A stretch of DNA of 64,000 nt from Azorinus chamasolen (lineage: Eukaryota > Mollusca > Bivalvia > Cardiida > Solecurtidae), in NCBI GenBank assembly GCA_963576725.1, contig OY755238.1, forward strand, positions 25,450,334 to 25,514,333. The letters run 5' to 3'. The position numbers and the translations under genes are program-made. The notes under the pieces are model-generated. The model had not been told where the DNA came from, ran no database searches, and saw nothing but the letters and a program-made list of their open reading frames with translations. Below, piece after piece: positions 23,056 to 32,960 of this stretch (positions within the stretch are counted from its first letter, which is position 1; each line of letters begins with the position of its first letter).

Positions 23056-23360
23056 TTTAAAACATACGCATTTTTCTTGTCTCTAGTCACTAAACCACAT
23101 GAAATCTAGCCCGGCCTTATACGTGGGAGCGTATGTTTTAGATCACATGAAATTGTTTAAGTGTGCACTATGTTTGTTAACATTACTCTTTGCTAAACAT
23201 GTTCTGTTGAAAACCTGTCTAAATACCTGAACGCGAATCTGATTTAAATTTTATCAGATTGGCGAAAAGTTCTAAAATAACAGGCACAGGAACTTCTCTG
23301 TAAATTCATGTCAAAATAATGTTTGTATTTTGGGTGGTCAATTTCTACGTTGAAATTTTC

Positions 23361-23531
23361 AAAACAAACAATTTTCTCTGCGCATGGGTGGGCGGAGTAA
23401 TGGGCTGCGGCTAACAGATTGGATTAATACTCTACAAGGGTAATTATTGGCGGAGGGTGGGCACGTGGATGTGACGTCACGGTAACTGACACTAAATGCC
23501 CGCCGGGCGACACAAACTGAGTGGTGTTTGT
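23361..23531 (+). promoter_or_regulatory. candidate FoxL1 promoter/proximal regulatory region
   Basis: Upstream of the forkhead gene and free of mobile elements. Visible motifs are acaaaca (23364-23370), a forkhead consensus that could allow autoregulation; a GC-box-like gggcgg near 23390; inverted CCAAT (attgg) near 23418 and 23446; ggatta near 23421; an E-box cacgtg (23462-23467); a full CRE tgacgtca (23472-23479); and tgtttgt (23525-23531), a second forkhead motif. No TATA box is obvious and the transcription start cannot be placed. Confidence 0.4.
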
Positions 23532-23772
23532 ATTATAGTCCATTTATTTTGCCATCATTAAGTCAACAGACGATTACTTACTAATTGAATGAAAGGATCA
23601 TAAAAATCTCACCATTCCTCCTCCGACGATCACAACTGACTTAAACAGTCTGGCATAGACATCTTACAAGCAAAAAATAGTGTTTTAAAACTACTGTCAA
23701 ATACAGATGCGCTGACTTGACATTGAGAGAAAAGTGTGGTAACCAGCGCTTACATTAATTGAAAAGTGGATT

Positions 23773-25074
23773 ATGTCCGTCACTCCGACGATTCAAAAAG
23801 AACTTGTGCCTCATTCAGTGCCGACGATGTTCAACGGGATGCTTCCGACGGCGTACGGTGGAATTGCACATCCATCTTATTCCTACCCAGGAATGTATTA
23901 CCACCAGGCAGACCTTAACAGAGCATATGCAATGCGTGTCATTGAGGAGCTGCAACGACGTGACCAGCCACAGAAACCTCCGTATTCGTATATAGCACTG
24001 ATCGCAATGGCTGTTAAAAATGCTCCGGACAGGAAAGTGACCCTGAATGGGATATACCAGTTTATTATGGAGAGATTTCCGTACTACCACGATAACAAGC
24101 AAGGGTGGCAAAACAGCATCCGTCACAACCTCAGCTTGAACGATTGTTTCGTAAAAGTGTCCAGAGAAAAGGGTAAACCTGGGAAAGGTAACTACTGGAC
24201 TTTGGACACAAACTGCGAGGAGATGTTCGAAAATGGGAATTATCGGCGCCGCAAGAGGAGGGTTAAGGCACCGTACAAAGATCTTGAAGACAGGAAGGAT
24301 AACGGCGTGAGCAATGGTAACGATTCTGATGCTGAGTCACTGGAGGAACTAAATGTATCCACACTAGATAGTGTAGCTGCGGAGGACAGGCTTCTGAAGG
24401 GTACGGCCAACGTTTCTGTAAATGAAAGTGTGAATGATAGTGGTATCAATGTGTGTTCTAGTTCCTCGGAGGACGAAAACTCTCGTGACGGAACTGATGC
24501 TGCATATGCAAGATTTAGGTATGGAGATTCAGCTATCGCGACTGACAAACGCCCGTTGCCAAATAATACGGCACAGCCTAGCACATTTTCCGGAATAAAA
24601 CGAAAATTGTTCACTATTGACAGTATAATGGGAAACGACAGCGAGGATAAGGACTCTCAAAGAAGTGAATTGAATAATAGTAGTCACAGTGTGTGCGAAA
24701 ACAGTGGAAATCCTGCAAAGAGACGCAAAACGGACATATTTGATAAAATTCCGAGTCCACCACCGAAAATTATAGACTTGAAAGGCGGAAACCTAAGCAC
24801 ACTCCAGCTTTCACTGGCTAACGGGCTATGTGGTCTAGGACTTTCTCAGTTATACCCTGCCCTTCCACCATACCCACTAAACACACAGTTTGGTGGACCT
24901 GTGTTCCCTGGGTTTAGCCACTCTGTGCAGGAAATGCTTCACCGACAGAATGCAGCTTCGTTGACAATGGCTCTGTCAGGTAACCAAGGAAACGACGTCT
25001 CTCATCTCGACACATCGGAATCTATATGGAATCCCGGTATGCCACACCTGCACTCTACTCCAAGAATTCCGTGA
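23773..25074 (+). CDS. FoxL1: forkhead box transcription factor, FoxL1 class
   Basis: Single-exon gene for a 433-residue nuclear DNA-binding protein. The forkhead (winged-helix) domain spans about residues 67-161: [14 protein letters not shown] at its start, recognition helix [15 protein letters not shown] (112-126), then [13 protein letters not shown] and [13 protein letters not shown], the last also a likely nuclear signal. The combinations [29 protein letters not shown] and [10 protein letters not shown] fit FoxL1 better than FoxC or FoxF, judged from memory of the families. After the domain comes an acidic, Ser/Asn-rich linker. FTIDSIM (280-286) resembles the eh1 motif that recruits Groucho/TLE co-repressors. 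A second basic patch is AKRRK (315-319). The start is supported by an in-frame TAA at 23740-23742 with no other ATG between, and by A at -3. FoxL1 acts in mesoderm and gut-associated tissue in animals studied. No other Fox gene lies in the window, although FoxC, FoxF and FoxL1 are often clustered. Confidence 0.93.
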   Translation: MSVTPTIQKELVPHSVPTMFNGMLPTAYGGIAHPSYSYPGMYYHQADLNRAYAMRVIEELQRRDQPQKPPYSYIALIAMAVKNAPDRKVTLNGIYQFIMERFPYYHDNKQGWQNSIRHNLSLNDCFVKVSREKGKPGKGNYWTLDTNCEEMFENGNYRRRKRRVKAPYKDLEDRKDNGVSNGNDSDAESLEELNVSTLDSVAAEDRLLKGTANVSVNESVNDSGINVCSSSSEDENSRDGTDAAYARFRYGDSAIATDKRPLPNNTAQPSTFSGIKRKLFTIDSIMGNDSEDKDSQRSELNNSSHSVCENSGNPAKRRKTDIFDKIPSPPPKIIDLKGGNLSTLQLSLANGLCGLGLSQLYPALPPYPLNTQFGGPVFPGFSHSVQEMLHRQNAASLTMALSGNQGNDVSHLDTSESIWNPGMPHLHSTPRIP

Positions 25075-25104
25075 TCTGCATCCACACTGTATAGATGAAT
25101 AACT

Positions 25105-25110
25105 ATTAAA
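25105..25110 (+). terminator. candidate poly(A) signal ATTAAA
   Basis: ATTAAA lies 31 bases after the FoxL1 stop, followed by a GT-rich stretch (agtgatatttagtgatt, then gtgtaagtttgtatg). This would give a very short 3' UTR ending just before the A element at 25152. Confidence 0.5.
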
Positions 25111-25151
25111 GTCAGTGATATTTAGTGATTAACATTGTGTAAGTTTGTATG

Positions 25152-25391
25152 TTAACCCTATACCTCATGAATATAAATAATATAAAACTTCACCACTTCA
25201 TGAATATTAATTAGCTGAAGTTTTATAACGTTATTACGAACAAGGGAATTTTACCATAGCAGAAACTGTAGAATCAGATCTACATTATTTCACGAGTGAA
25301 CAGAGCAGACCCTGATCACACGGCTCCGTCTGATATGGGTCTACTCTGTTTGCAAATGTGATAAATGGTGTTTCTATCTGGTAAAGGGTTG
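25152..25391. mobile_element. family A1 MITE just downstream of FoxL1
   Basis: Left TTAA at 25152, 77 bases after the FoxL1 stop. Hairpin shortened on one side (gatcacacggctccgtctga). Right end decayed to aaagggttgtt. Confidence 0.75.
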
Positions 25392-25426
25392 TTCAGAGAA
25401 GACGACAAAATAAAACATGTGAAATA

Positions 25427-25674
25427 TTAACCCTTTACTCCATAAATACTTCTTTCTGCGCATTTGCAAATAGGGTAGACCCAGATCAGACGTCTCCGAA
25501 AGGAGCCGTCTGATCTGGGTCTGCTGTAATTGCTTATGATGTAGTATAGATATGATTCTACAGTTTCTGCTATGACCAAAACTTCATGTGTCCATGTACT
25601 ATTGTAATAATTACTCTAATTAATAGGAATGATTGCATTATTTCTTACATGAATATTCATGGAGTAAAGTTTTT
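25427..25674. mobile_element. family A1 MITE, opposite orientation
   Basis: attaaccctttactccataa to tattcatggagtaaag. Apex gtctccgaaaggagcc. Confidence 0.75.
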
Positions 25675-25704
25675 ATGTTCGATGATCCAAAGGCAGAAAT
25701 ATTT

Positions 25705-26110
25705 TTAACTCATCGCGTGCAAGGGTGAACAAAATGTTGCAAACAGTGTTGATCCAGATGACAGCCCCAGTAACCCAGTGTCTCATCAGGATTAAAACTG
25801 TCTACTTTCTGATAGATCTTGGCGAATGGAAGCCAGTGGCAAATTTTGCGGTGAAACTAACACTGTTAAGTATTAACGGAAACGTGATAAGCTTGTGTCG
25901 ATTTGTAATTGTAAGAATGTATTCTTTAAACGTTATGAAATTGTCGCCTGCAAAATTTGTCACTTGAAGTGGAATTTCTAAACACATGATCAAGCGTGTC
26001 AAACAGTTTGGATCTTGGTAAGACACCGAGTTACTCAGCGTCTGATCAGTATCCAAACTACTTGTAGTGATCATAACAATTTTGCCGTAGTGATAGCATG
26101 CGGAGGGTTT
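25705..26110. mobile_element. two degraded family E3 elements
   Basis: Hairpins at about 25740-25802 (gttgatccagatgacagccc / cagtgtctcatcaggatt) and about 26000-26070 (tttggatcttggtaagacac / gagttactcagcgtctgatc). The sequence between them carries gaaattgtcgcctgcaaaat. Confidence 0.55.
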
Positions 26111-26134
26111 AGGTATCTTTCTTTACCGAAAATA

Positions 26135-26398
26135 TTTACCCTTTATTCCACCAATACGCCTTTAACACCTTTGCAAACAGAATAGACCCAGATCAAACAG
26201 TTTCTATAGGAACCGTCTGATCAGGATCTGCTCTGTCTGCTTATGGAATAATATACATGTGCATGAAGTTTGGATTCTACAGTTTTTCACCATGTTGAAA
26301 ACTTCCCAGTGTTCATATATGCGATTATAAAAGATAATGTAAAACATGCTGCAGATGTAATCATTTCTTATATGAATAATCATGGAGTAAAGGGTTAA
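26135..26398. mobile_element. family A1 MITE
   Basis: tttaccctttattccacc to catggagtaaagggttaa. Diverged arms with apex gtttctataggaacc. Confidence 0.75.
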
Positions 26399-26754
26399 GA
26401 AACAATGACGATGTTACGCATAACCCTTTACTCTGACTGTGAGGTAACAAATAAATACACTCAGGTGTTTAGTTCTGTGTTATATTGTTTGAATGTCTTG
26501 ATAAAATATATTTAATTATTGAACTATTATGTTAGATTTGTTATGAGTAAAATATTGTCTAAATCTGATGACTCGAGTTTAACTGTTTTATCCCTGTTAA
26601 TTGTCCCTAATACACCATCTGCATAAAATGTGTAAAATTACTATTTTAAAGATAACTAAATAGAATTTCAGAATATCTTATTTTTAATTCAGCTTTAAGA
26701 ACTTTTAGAAAAGTTCCGTTCTAATATTTCGATCTTTCTGCATCTTGGTTTGAA
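26399..26754. other. no recognised feature
   Basis: Unique A+T-rich sequence. Nothing recognised. Confidence 0.45.
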
Positions 26755-26985
26755 CTCTAATACAGACATATATGGACGCCTTAACAAACAGAGCAGGTCC
26801 AGATCAGACGGCTCTTATAGGAGCCGTCTGATCTGGATTTGCTCTGTTTGCTTATGAAATTATATATATGATTTTACAGTTTTCGTCATTGTCGAAACAC
26901 CATGTGTTCATGTGCAATTATAGCTATTCAGCTAATAAATATTCATGATGTTATTATTTCTCTTCTGAATATTCATCAGGTAAAA
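26755..26985. mobile_element. family A1 element
   Basis: Good hairpin: aacaaacagagcaggtccag, gatcagacggctcttatagg and complement, then the A1 right flank to attcatcaggtaaaaag. The left terminus is decayed. Confidence 0.7.
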
Positions 26986-27461
26986 AGTGCCTTGACTAAA
27001 TTTAAATTCCACAAGAAAATATATTTTCTAATTTTCTTTGACAAAGAATCAGATTTTTTTTTCGAAATATTAGATGAGACATTGTTCTTGAGGTGTAAAG
27101 CCTTTGGATAGAAATAAAATGCAACAAATAATGAAATACACCCCCTTTAGAAATTGTCAATTTTCAAATAATTTCTTTTTTTTCCACAAATATTTCAAAT
27201 AATAAAACTTTTATAACACTACGAGCGTATTTTAAAGAATGCGGAAATATTCTAAGGTAATTAAAACCCACAGTTATGATGTTGTCTAAAAGTTGCAGAT
27301 ACTTGCGCTAAAATGATGTTTAAGAATATGAAATTAATTGCTAAAATTAATTTTTATGCAGTTAAATTCAATTCAATATATCATTACATTAAATATTCAC
27401 CAGATTCGTAGTATACAGTGACATGACGGAGGACTGTAAGGCATTATGGCAACGTACCAAA
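26986..27461. other. no recognised feature
   Basis: A+T-rich, several poly-T runs. Nothing recognised. Confidence 0.45.
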
Positions 27462-27688
27462 TTAACCCATTCCCTCATTAGCTATTTTTAGATCCAACCT
27501 CTGATTAAATTTACCAAAATGAAGCATATACTAGAGAAAAGGAAACTTTTTGAACTGTGTAGTTTTGAAAGCATTGTGATAAATAGAGCATTTGCTCCAT
27601 AGGAGCAAATGCTCTATTTATCACAATGCTTTCAGAAAGTGACTATTACAGAGGCATCGAAAGACGTCAATATGAGGGAATGGGTTAA
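27462..27688. mobile_element. family B MITE
   Basis: Complete, TTAA to TTAA, apex gctccataggagc. One arm has gaaagcattgtgataaatag and the other retains the matching change. Confidence 0.85.
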
Positions 27689-27762
27689 CAGATAAACGTA
27701 CATTCAAATACTAAAACAGAGCAACAGAAAATGTGCGCACTCAAGTACTAAAATCGCCATGT

Positions 27763-28070
27763 CTCCACCAAACCCTATGTTGTGACGACCCTTTAGAATC
27801 GTCTCTTTGGGTCGATTCTAACGAGTGGGCACAACATAGGGTTTGATGGAGAAATAAACGATATATTCTTGAAAATGTTTTAATTTTCTTATCTTATCTG
27901 GACTTTTGCTAAACATGTCAATTTTTCACCAAACCCTATGTTGTGACCACTCTTTAAAATTGTCTAGAATAGACGATTCTAAATAGTGGTCAAAACATAG
28001 GATTTCACGGGTGGATTTAGTGGACAAATACAGGGACTATTCTTGAAACTGTTTTATTTACGTATCTTAT
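27763..28070. mobile_element. two tandem family G elements
   Basis: Hairpins at 27763-27856 (apex cgtctctttgggtcgattc) and 27926-28012. Each is followed by a related sequence (tattcttgaaaatgtttt and tattcttgaaactgtttt), so this is a direct duplication of a unit larger than the hairpin. Confidence 0.75.
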
Positions 28071-28104
28071 TCATCCCTCTGATTGTACCAACAATTATAA
28101 CCAC

Positions 28105-28190
28105 AACTTTTAATGCCTTTGCAAACAGAATAGACCCTGATAAGGCAGCTTAAGTAGTAGCTATTTGAACCGGTTCTGCTATGTTTGATT
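28105..28190. mobile_element. family A fragment
   Basis: tgcctttgcaaacagaatag, acctgata-like arm and gttctgctatgtttga. It abuts the D element. Confidence 0.5.
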
Positions 28191-28640
28191 ACAGTAAAAA
28201 AAAAACCACTCTAAACTAAACGTTTAATGAAGTACAATTATGGGGATTTAGGCACGTGGCTGCTTAACACAGGGTGACAATCATGCAGAAAGCTCCCTTT
28301 GGAGTTTTCTACATACTTTCAGTCTGCATTCAGCTCCCAGCTGTCTTAACCCTTTCGGCGCCAAATTTCTAATTGTAGTCTTCAATCTAAGTTTGTTAAA
28401 TCATTCAGTAAAATAAGGAAATGAGATAAATAAATGCAAATTTCAAAGGAATAAAGCACATATATAGAACTAGAGATTGAGACAAATAGTGAAGTCCCTG
28501 ATCAGACGCCGCCTTGAAAAGGCGGCGTCTGATCTGGGACTGCACTATTTGTCGTGGTGGATTTACTCGACTGTGGCGGTGAAAGGGTTAAAGAGGGCAT
28601 TGATACTAATTTGAAAGCTCGTTTAACTAGGTTTGTTACA
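28191..28640. mobile_element. family D element split by family I
   Basis: Left: ttacagtaaaa and a D hairpin with apex gctccctttggagttttc, to cagctgtct. Right: gagggcattgatactaattt and ggtttgttacag. The break is a TTAA. Confidence 0.7.
28346..28591. mobile_element. family I MITE (only copy), nested in D
   Basis: 246 bp from TTAACCCTTTCGGCGCC to GGCGGTGAAAGGGTTAA. The hairpin lies near the right end: caaatagtgaagtccctgat, cagacgccgcctt, gaaaaggcggcgtctgat and ctgggactgcactatttg. The stem carries the T/A mismatch shared with A, C and E. Confidence 0.85.
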
Positions 28641-28641
28641 G

Positions 28642-28830
28642 ATGTGAGTATTTTCTACCATGGCAGTGCATTTCCTTATTTTTTTGTAATTTTTAATTAT
28701 AAATAATTAAAATAGTTTTATATTCAAAATTAACATGAATATTCAAGGTCATGGCAGTATATTTCTTTATTTTGTTTAAATAAATAGTTATAACATTTTA
28801 TATTCAAACACGAATACTCAAGGGATAAGG
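28642..28830. mobile_element. duplicated right half of family A
   Basis: Two related stretches, each with catggcagt, a run of t and a, and gaatattcaagg or gaatactcaaggg. No hairpin. Confidence 0.45.
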
Positions 28831-28959
28831 GATATTAAGCTATCTGAGCATAGCCTAATTATGATAAATATTTATTTTCATCAAGTTCCATTTAAGTTGG
28901 CATATGACCGGTCTATACATAGTGTCCACGTGCCATCTCCAGGTACACTCTTTGGGGCG

Positions 28960-29133
28960 ATCACGTGATGATTCTTGTATACAGTATGGATCCAGATGAG
29001 ACACCGAGTCATTCACCGTCTCATCAGGGTTCAAACTGCTTGATGCTTTGATTATAGTAATTTTTAACAAAAAGGAAAATGTTCAAATATAAGAATTGGA
29101 GCAGACGAGAGTACTTGACAGCGAAAGTATTAA
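28960..29133. mobile_element. family E3 element
   Basis: Hairpin tatggatccagatgagacac / gagtcattcaccgtctcatc, tail gcttgatgctttgattatag, end ttgacagcgaaagtattaa. Confidence 0.65.
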
Positions 29134-29172
29134 CTTTGACATGGGACCAGCTATTTCAAGAGAGAAAAATGT

Positions 29173-29398
29173 TTAACCCCTCTCCTTCATATAAACGCGT
29201 TTTCACGTATTTTCAAACAGAGTTGACCCAGATCAGACGGCTCCTATAGGAGCCGTCTGATCAGGGTCTGCTCTGTTTGCTTAGGAAAAAAATAGATCTG
29301 ACGCTATAGTTTTTACCAATACCAAAATAAAGATTCAGTTAATAAATATTCATGAAGTCATTATTTCTTTATCGAATGATGAACAGGGAAATGTTTTA
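29173..29398. mobile_element. family A1 MITE
   Basis: ttaacccctctccttcatat to gaacagggaaatgtttta. Well-paired arms, CCAGATC in one and CCTGATC in the other. Confidence 0.8.
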
Positions 29399-29575
29399 CC
29401 CCGATGTAAAAAAAAATGTCTGCTTAAAATAGGACGTTTTGCAATTTTAACGAGATCCGATTCGATCAAGCTTTAGAGAAACTATTCACCAAAGTGTCAA
29501 ATAGCTGAAATCCTGATGAGAAGCCGTTCTAATCTGGATCTAAGCTGTTTGTAAATGCGACACCAATATCGCGGT
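29395..29575. mobile_element. family E2 element
   Basis: E2 left block (aaatgtctgcttaaaat, gaaactattcaccaaagtgt) and a collapsed hairpin (atcctgatgagaagccgttc / taatctggatctaagctg). Confidence 0.6.
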
Positions 29576-29788
29576 CCTAATATAAACGCATTTTCACGCA
29601 TTTTGCAAACAGAGTAAACCCAGATCAGACGGCTACTATGATCTGCTCTGTTTGCTTATGACATGATATAAGTCTTGTTCAACAGATTTTGTAAAAGCAA
29701 AGGAATACCCATTGAAACTTCAGTTACAATGTACATGTATTCATGATGTAATTATTCTTACATGGATGTTGGACTGGGAAAGGATTAA
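29576..29788. mobile_element. family A1 element with apex deletion
   Basis: Left arm intact to cagatcagacggctact, then directly atgatctgctctgtttgc. Right end gggaaaggattaa. Confidence 0.65.
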
Positions 29789-29875
29789 GAGAGTGCATTT
29801 TTAAGCCAGGCCAAGAGAAAAACTGGAGTCAGATAGATCTAGAGCGGCCAAGACAGTAGGCTAATTTGTGATGAC

Positions 29876-29960
29876 CTTTTTAAACAGTGTATACCCAGAT
29901 GAGACGTCAAGTAACTCTGTTGCTCACCATAAACTAAACTGTTTGATTCTGGAAGCTTTT
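29876..29960. mobile_element. family E3 fragment
   Basis: aaacagtgtatacccagatg, agacgtcaagtaactctg, ttgctcaccataaactaa. Confidence 0.45.
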
Positions 29961-30005
29961 GATCATGGAATCGGGAGAAATACAGCGTATGATAGAAGTT
30001 TACAG

Positions 30006-30213
30006 TACAGTGAAACCCCTCTAAACCGGACGTTAAATTTGGTATAAATATCGGTCTTGGAGACAGGTGGCAGCTTCATGCAGGGTGAACGCCATGCAGA
30101 AAGCTCCTCTAGGAGCTTTCTGCATGGCATTCACCCTGCATGAAGCAGCCACCTGCTTAAAAGTATCTAAATTCTTTTCAACTAGAATTCCGATTTAGAG
30201 GGGTTTCACTGTA
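30006..30213. mobile_element. family D1 MITE (208 bp)
   Basis: Complete: TACAGTGAAACCCC to GGGGTTTCACTGTA, apex gaaagctcctctaggagc. Compensating changes in both arms (cttcatgcagg/cctgcatgaag) keep the stem paired, with one A/T mismatch at ggtggcagc/ggtggctgc. Confidence 0.92.
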
Positions 30214-30261
30214 GTTGTACATGGATGCTAAAAACACGAAACTACTGGTTTGTTCCAATGC

Positions 30262-30462
30262 TATAGAACCTGTATCAATCGGTCATCAAAGATTGGCATA
30301 CTTATGGGTCTGTAAGGCATGTTGTAGCTTAATGCTGTTCAAAAGTAATGCAGAAAGCTCATATAGGGACTTCACTTTTCCCCTGCATTATGCAACCACC
30401 TGCTTTTTAACACTTCTATGTTCCATAAATGAATTGCCGCTTAGGAAGGCTCTCCTGTAGTA
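30262..30462. mobile_element. family D2 element
   Basis: tatagaacctgtatcaatcg, gtagcttaatgctgttcaaa, gcattatgcaaccacctgc, then ggaaggctctcctgtag. Apex partly lost. Confidence 0.65.
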
Positions 30463-30704
30463 CGCACCTTAATCCTTTGGATGTGGGAGACTGGTGCACT
30501 GGTTAATTGAAAACAGTGAATACGCAGATCAGAAGGATCACAGAGGACAGAATACGATTAAAAATCGCACCGGCCGAAAACAAAACTGAATTTAGTCAAA
30601 GAAATAAATATATTATACTATAGTGAAATATACAATAAATCATTTCTTGGGCTAAGTGCATAACTACAGTAACTACCATTTATTGCTAGAACCTGCGACT
30701 ATCT
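30463..30704. other. no recognised feature
   Basis: Short unique stretch. A scrap gcagatcagaagg near 30515 may derive from A. Confidence 0.4.
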
Positions 30705-30772
30705 TTACAACCAGTTTGGACCCATTCGAAACATCGAATAATTCGGCTTCTGGCCAGGTTCCAAGTTGTTTA
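30705..30772. mobile_element. family E fragment
   Basis: accagtttggacccattcga ... ggccaggttccaagttg, directly before an A2 element. Confidence 0.5.
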
Positions 30773-30773
30773 A

Positions 30774-31023
30774 TTAACCCTTATCCTGTTCTAGTTTATT
30801 CCAACTTTCAATGCCAACTGAATATTAATGGGGAAAATAGTTACAACAAAATATGGAAGGTGGAACTTTATAGTCAATTTATAAAGTAAAGAAGCTGATC
30901 TTTCAAACTCCATTAGCAAACAGAGCAGAGCCTGATCAGATGGCTCCTCTATGTGCCGTCTGATCTGGGTCTTCTCTTTTTGCAAATGCGGGAAAACACG
31001 TTTATATGAAGGAAAGGGGTAAA
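30774..31023. mobile_element. family A2 MITE (250 bp)
   Basis: ttaacccttatcctgttc to gaaggaaaggggtaaa. Full hairpin with several substitutions. Confidence 0.82.
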
Positions 31024-31028
31024 CTGTT

Positions 31029-31209
31029 CAGGGTCCATGCTTATAAAGCTTTTAGTTGAGTCTGAGTTCGTTCTCAAGCTTTTGATTGGTCAGATTTGAG
31101 TTCTCAAGCTTTTGATTGGTCAGATTTGAGCCAAAGGCTCAAATCTGACCAATCAAAAATTTGAGAACGAACTCAGACTCAGCTAAAAGCTTTATAAGCA
31201 TGGACCCTG
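31029..31209. mobile_element. family F hairpin element (181 bp)
   Basis: Best preserved F: cagggtccatgcttataaag to ataagcatggaccctg. The left-arm duplication is present, as at 7718 and 10914. Confidence 0.9.
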
Positions 31210-31253
31210 GTCGCGTATTGGATGTGTATGAAAGAAAACACTGCGTTCAGAAT

Positions 31254-31704
31254 ACAGTAGAATATGTCTTAATCAGCCATCAAAAAGAGGTCTAATTATG
31301 GGTCTGTAAGGCAGGTGGTAGCTTAATGCAGGTCAAATGTAGCACAGAAATATCCTATAGGAGCTTTCTGCATTACTTTTGCCCTGCATTAAGCAATGAT
31401 CTGCTATTTGAGACTGCCAGGTTCAATAAATGATCACCGCTTAACCCTTTCCCTCATATAAACATGTTTTCACGCATCTGCAAAAAGAGTAGACCCAGAT
31501 CAGACGGCTCCTAGAGGAGCCGTCTGATCAGGGTCTACTCTGTTTGCCAATGGAATTTAATAGATATGTTTATTTATTTTCTAAAATGGCTACAATATTT
31601 CACCTTCCATATTCCATTAAAACTATTTTTCCCATGAATATTCAGTAGGTATTGAAATTTGTAACAAACATAGAACAGGGAAAGGGTTAAGACAGGTTCT
31701 TCTG
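31254..31704. mobile_element. family D2 element split by A2
   Basis: tacagtagaatatgtcttaa, arms ggtggtagcttaatgcagg / gcattaagcaatgatctgc, then ttcaataaatgatcaccgc. It resumes after the insert as gacaggttct. Confidence 0.75.
31441..31690. mobile_element. family A2 MITE (250 bp) nested in D2
   Basis: TTAA to TTAA. It sits at the same D2 position (accgctTTAA-like, before gacaggttct) as the copy at 4522. Confidence 0.88.
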
Positions 31705-31777
31705 CGCAAGTTTTGCAAATGCTTATAAATGTAACAGTATGCAGTTACAACAGTTATTTACCGGGCCCTGGGGCATA

Positions 31778-32268
31778 ACTAATTCACTCATATTGACACA
31801 TTTTCACGCACCTGTAAAAGTATATTTTTTGAAACCATTCTGATAAATAGAGCATTTGCTCCATAGGAGGAAATACTTTTTTTTTATCACAACGGTTTAA
31901 CCCATTACCTAATAGGCTATTTTTAGATACAACTTCTTTGAATAAATCTACCGAAAAGGAGCATTAACTAGAGAAAATGAAAATTTTAGAATTTTGTAAT
32001 TTGAAACCATTGTGATAAATAGAGCATTTGCTCCTATAGGAGCAAATGCTCTATTTATCACAATGGTTTAACAAAGTGACTTTTACAGAGTCGTCAAAAG
32101 TCGTCAATATGAGGGAATGGGTTAAAGACTCCTCAATTCTAAAGGTTTCTCTTTTATCTAGCAAATGGTCCTTTTCAGTAGATTTATTCAAAGAGGCCGG
32201 ATCTGAAAATACTCAAAATAGCCTAGGAGGGAGTGGGTCTTCAAATAGCCTATAAGGGAACGGGTTAA
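31778..32268. mobile_element. family B element split by another B
   Basis: Host left: ctcatattgacacattttca to tcacaacggt. Host right: agactcctcaattctaaagg to agggaacgggttaa. Joined, they make a normal B layout. Confidence 0.78.
31897..32125. mobile_element. family B MITE (229 bp) nested in B
   Basis: Complete, TTAA to TTAA, apex gctcctataggagc, perfect inner arms. Confidence 0.9.
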
Positions 32269-32302
32269 ACCTTTTTCAAGAATTGTTCCCTTATCTCTTC
32301 AC

Positions 32303-32542
32303 TTAATCCTTTCCCTGTTTCCAAATTTCAATACCTACTGCATTTTCATGGACAAAATAGTTATAATGAAAATTGGAAGGTGGAAAATTGTAGCCATTTC
32401 AGAAAGTAAAGAAACAAATCTTTCAAGTTCCATTAGCAATCAGAGCAGACCCTGTTCAGACAGCTCCTATAGGAACCGTCTGATCTGGGTCTACTCTGTT
32501 TGCAAATGCATGAAAACACGTTTATATGAAGGAAATGGTTAA
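32303..32542. mobile_element. family A2 MITE
   Basis: ttaatcctttccctgttt to gaaggaaatggttaa. Preceded by a G-type left flank (ctttttcaagaattgttccc). Confidence 0.8.
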
Positions 32543-32589
32543 CCGACACAGAGCCTTTGATATTCACCCGAGGCCTAGATAAATGCCTA

Positions 32590-32960
32590 TTTTAAACCTT
32601 TTTCAGGAATTGTTCCCTTTGTTTCTCCACTTAACCCTTCGCTTGCTATTCACGTCAATATAACTACCTGTAAATAGTGAAGACCCAGACGAGACAGCTC
32701 CTGAAGGAGCTGTCTCATCAGGGTCTGCACTATTTACAAGTTGGTTGTGCAACCAGTGCATTCCACAGCAGTCATTACACAGCGAAATACTTGTACACAG
32801 TGAAGAGATATTTAATTATACAACAGGGCATGGGTAAAGAAGGAGAAATGTGTTTTAAAATTCAGCAAGCGAAGGGTTAATCTTATGTTGTGACCATTCT
32901 CTTTAATTTCCACTTCGAGACAATCCTAAAAGTGGTCACAAGATAGGGTTCGATTTACTC
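32590..32960. mobile_element. family G element split by family C
   Basis: Left: ctttttcaggaattgttccc and tttctccact. Right: tcttatgttgtgaccattct to agtggtcacaagatagggtt. The insert sits at a TTAA that replaces caaacc of other G copies. Confidence 0.72.
32631..32880. mobile_element. family C MITE (250 bp) nested in G
   Basis: Complete, TTAA to TTAA, apex gctcctgaaggagc. It carries the same open frame ending on the terminal TAA. Confidence 0.92.

Noticed and set aside
24240..24250. intron within FoxL1
   Set aside because: The frame is continuous from ATG to stop and the forkhead domain is intact, so no splicing is needed.
23815..24614. Minus-strand frames of 103 and 124 codons
   Set aside because: Shadows of the FoxL1 coding sequence.
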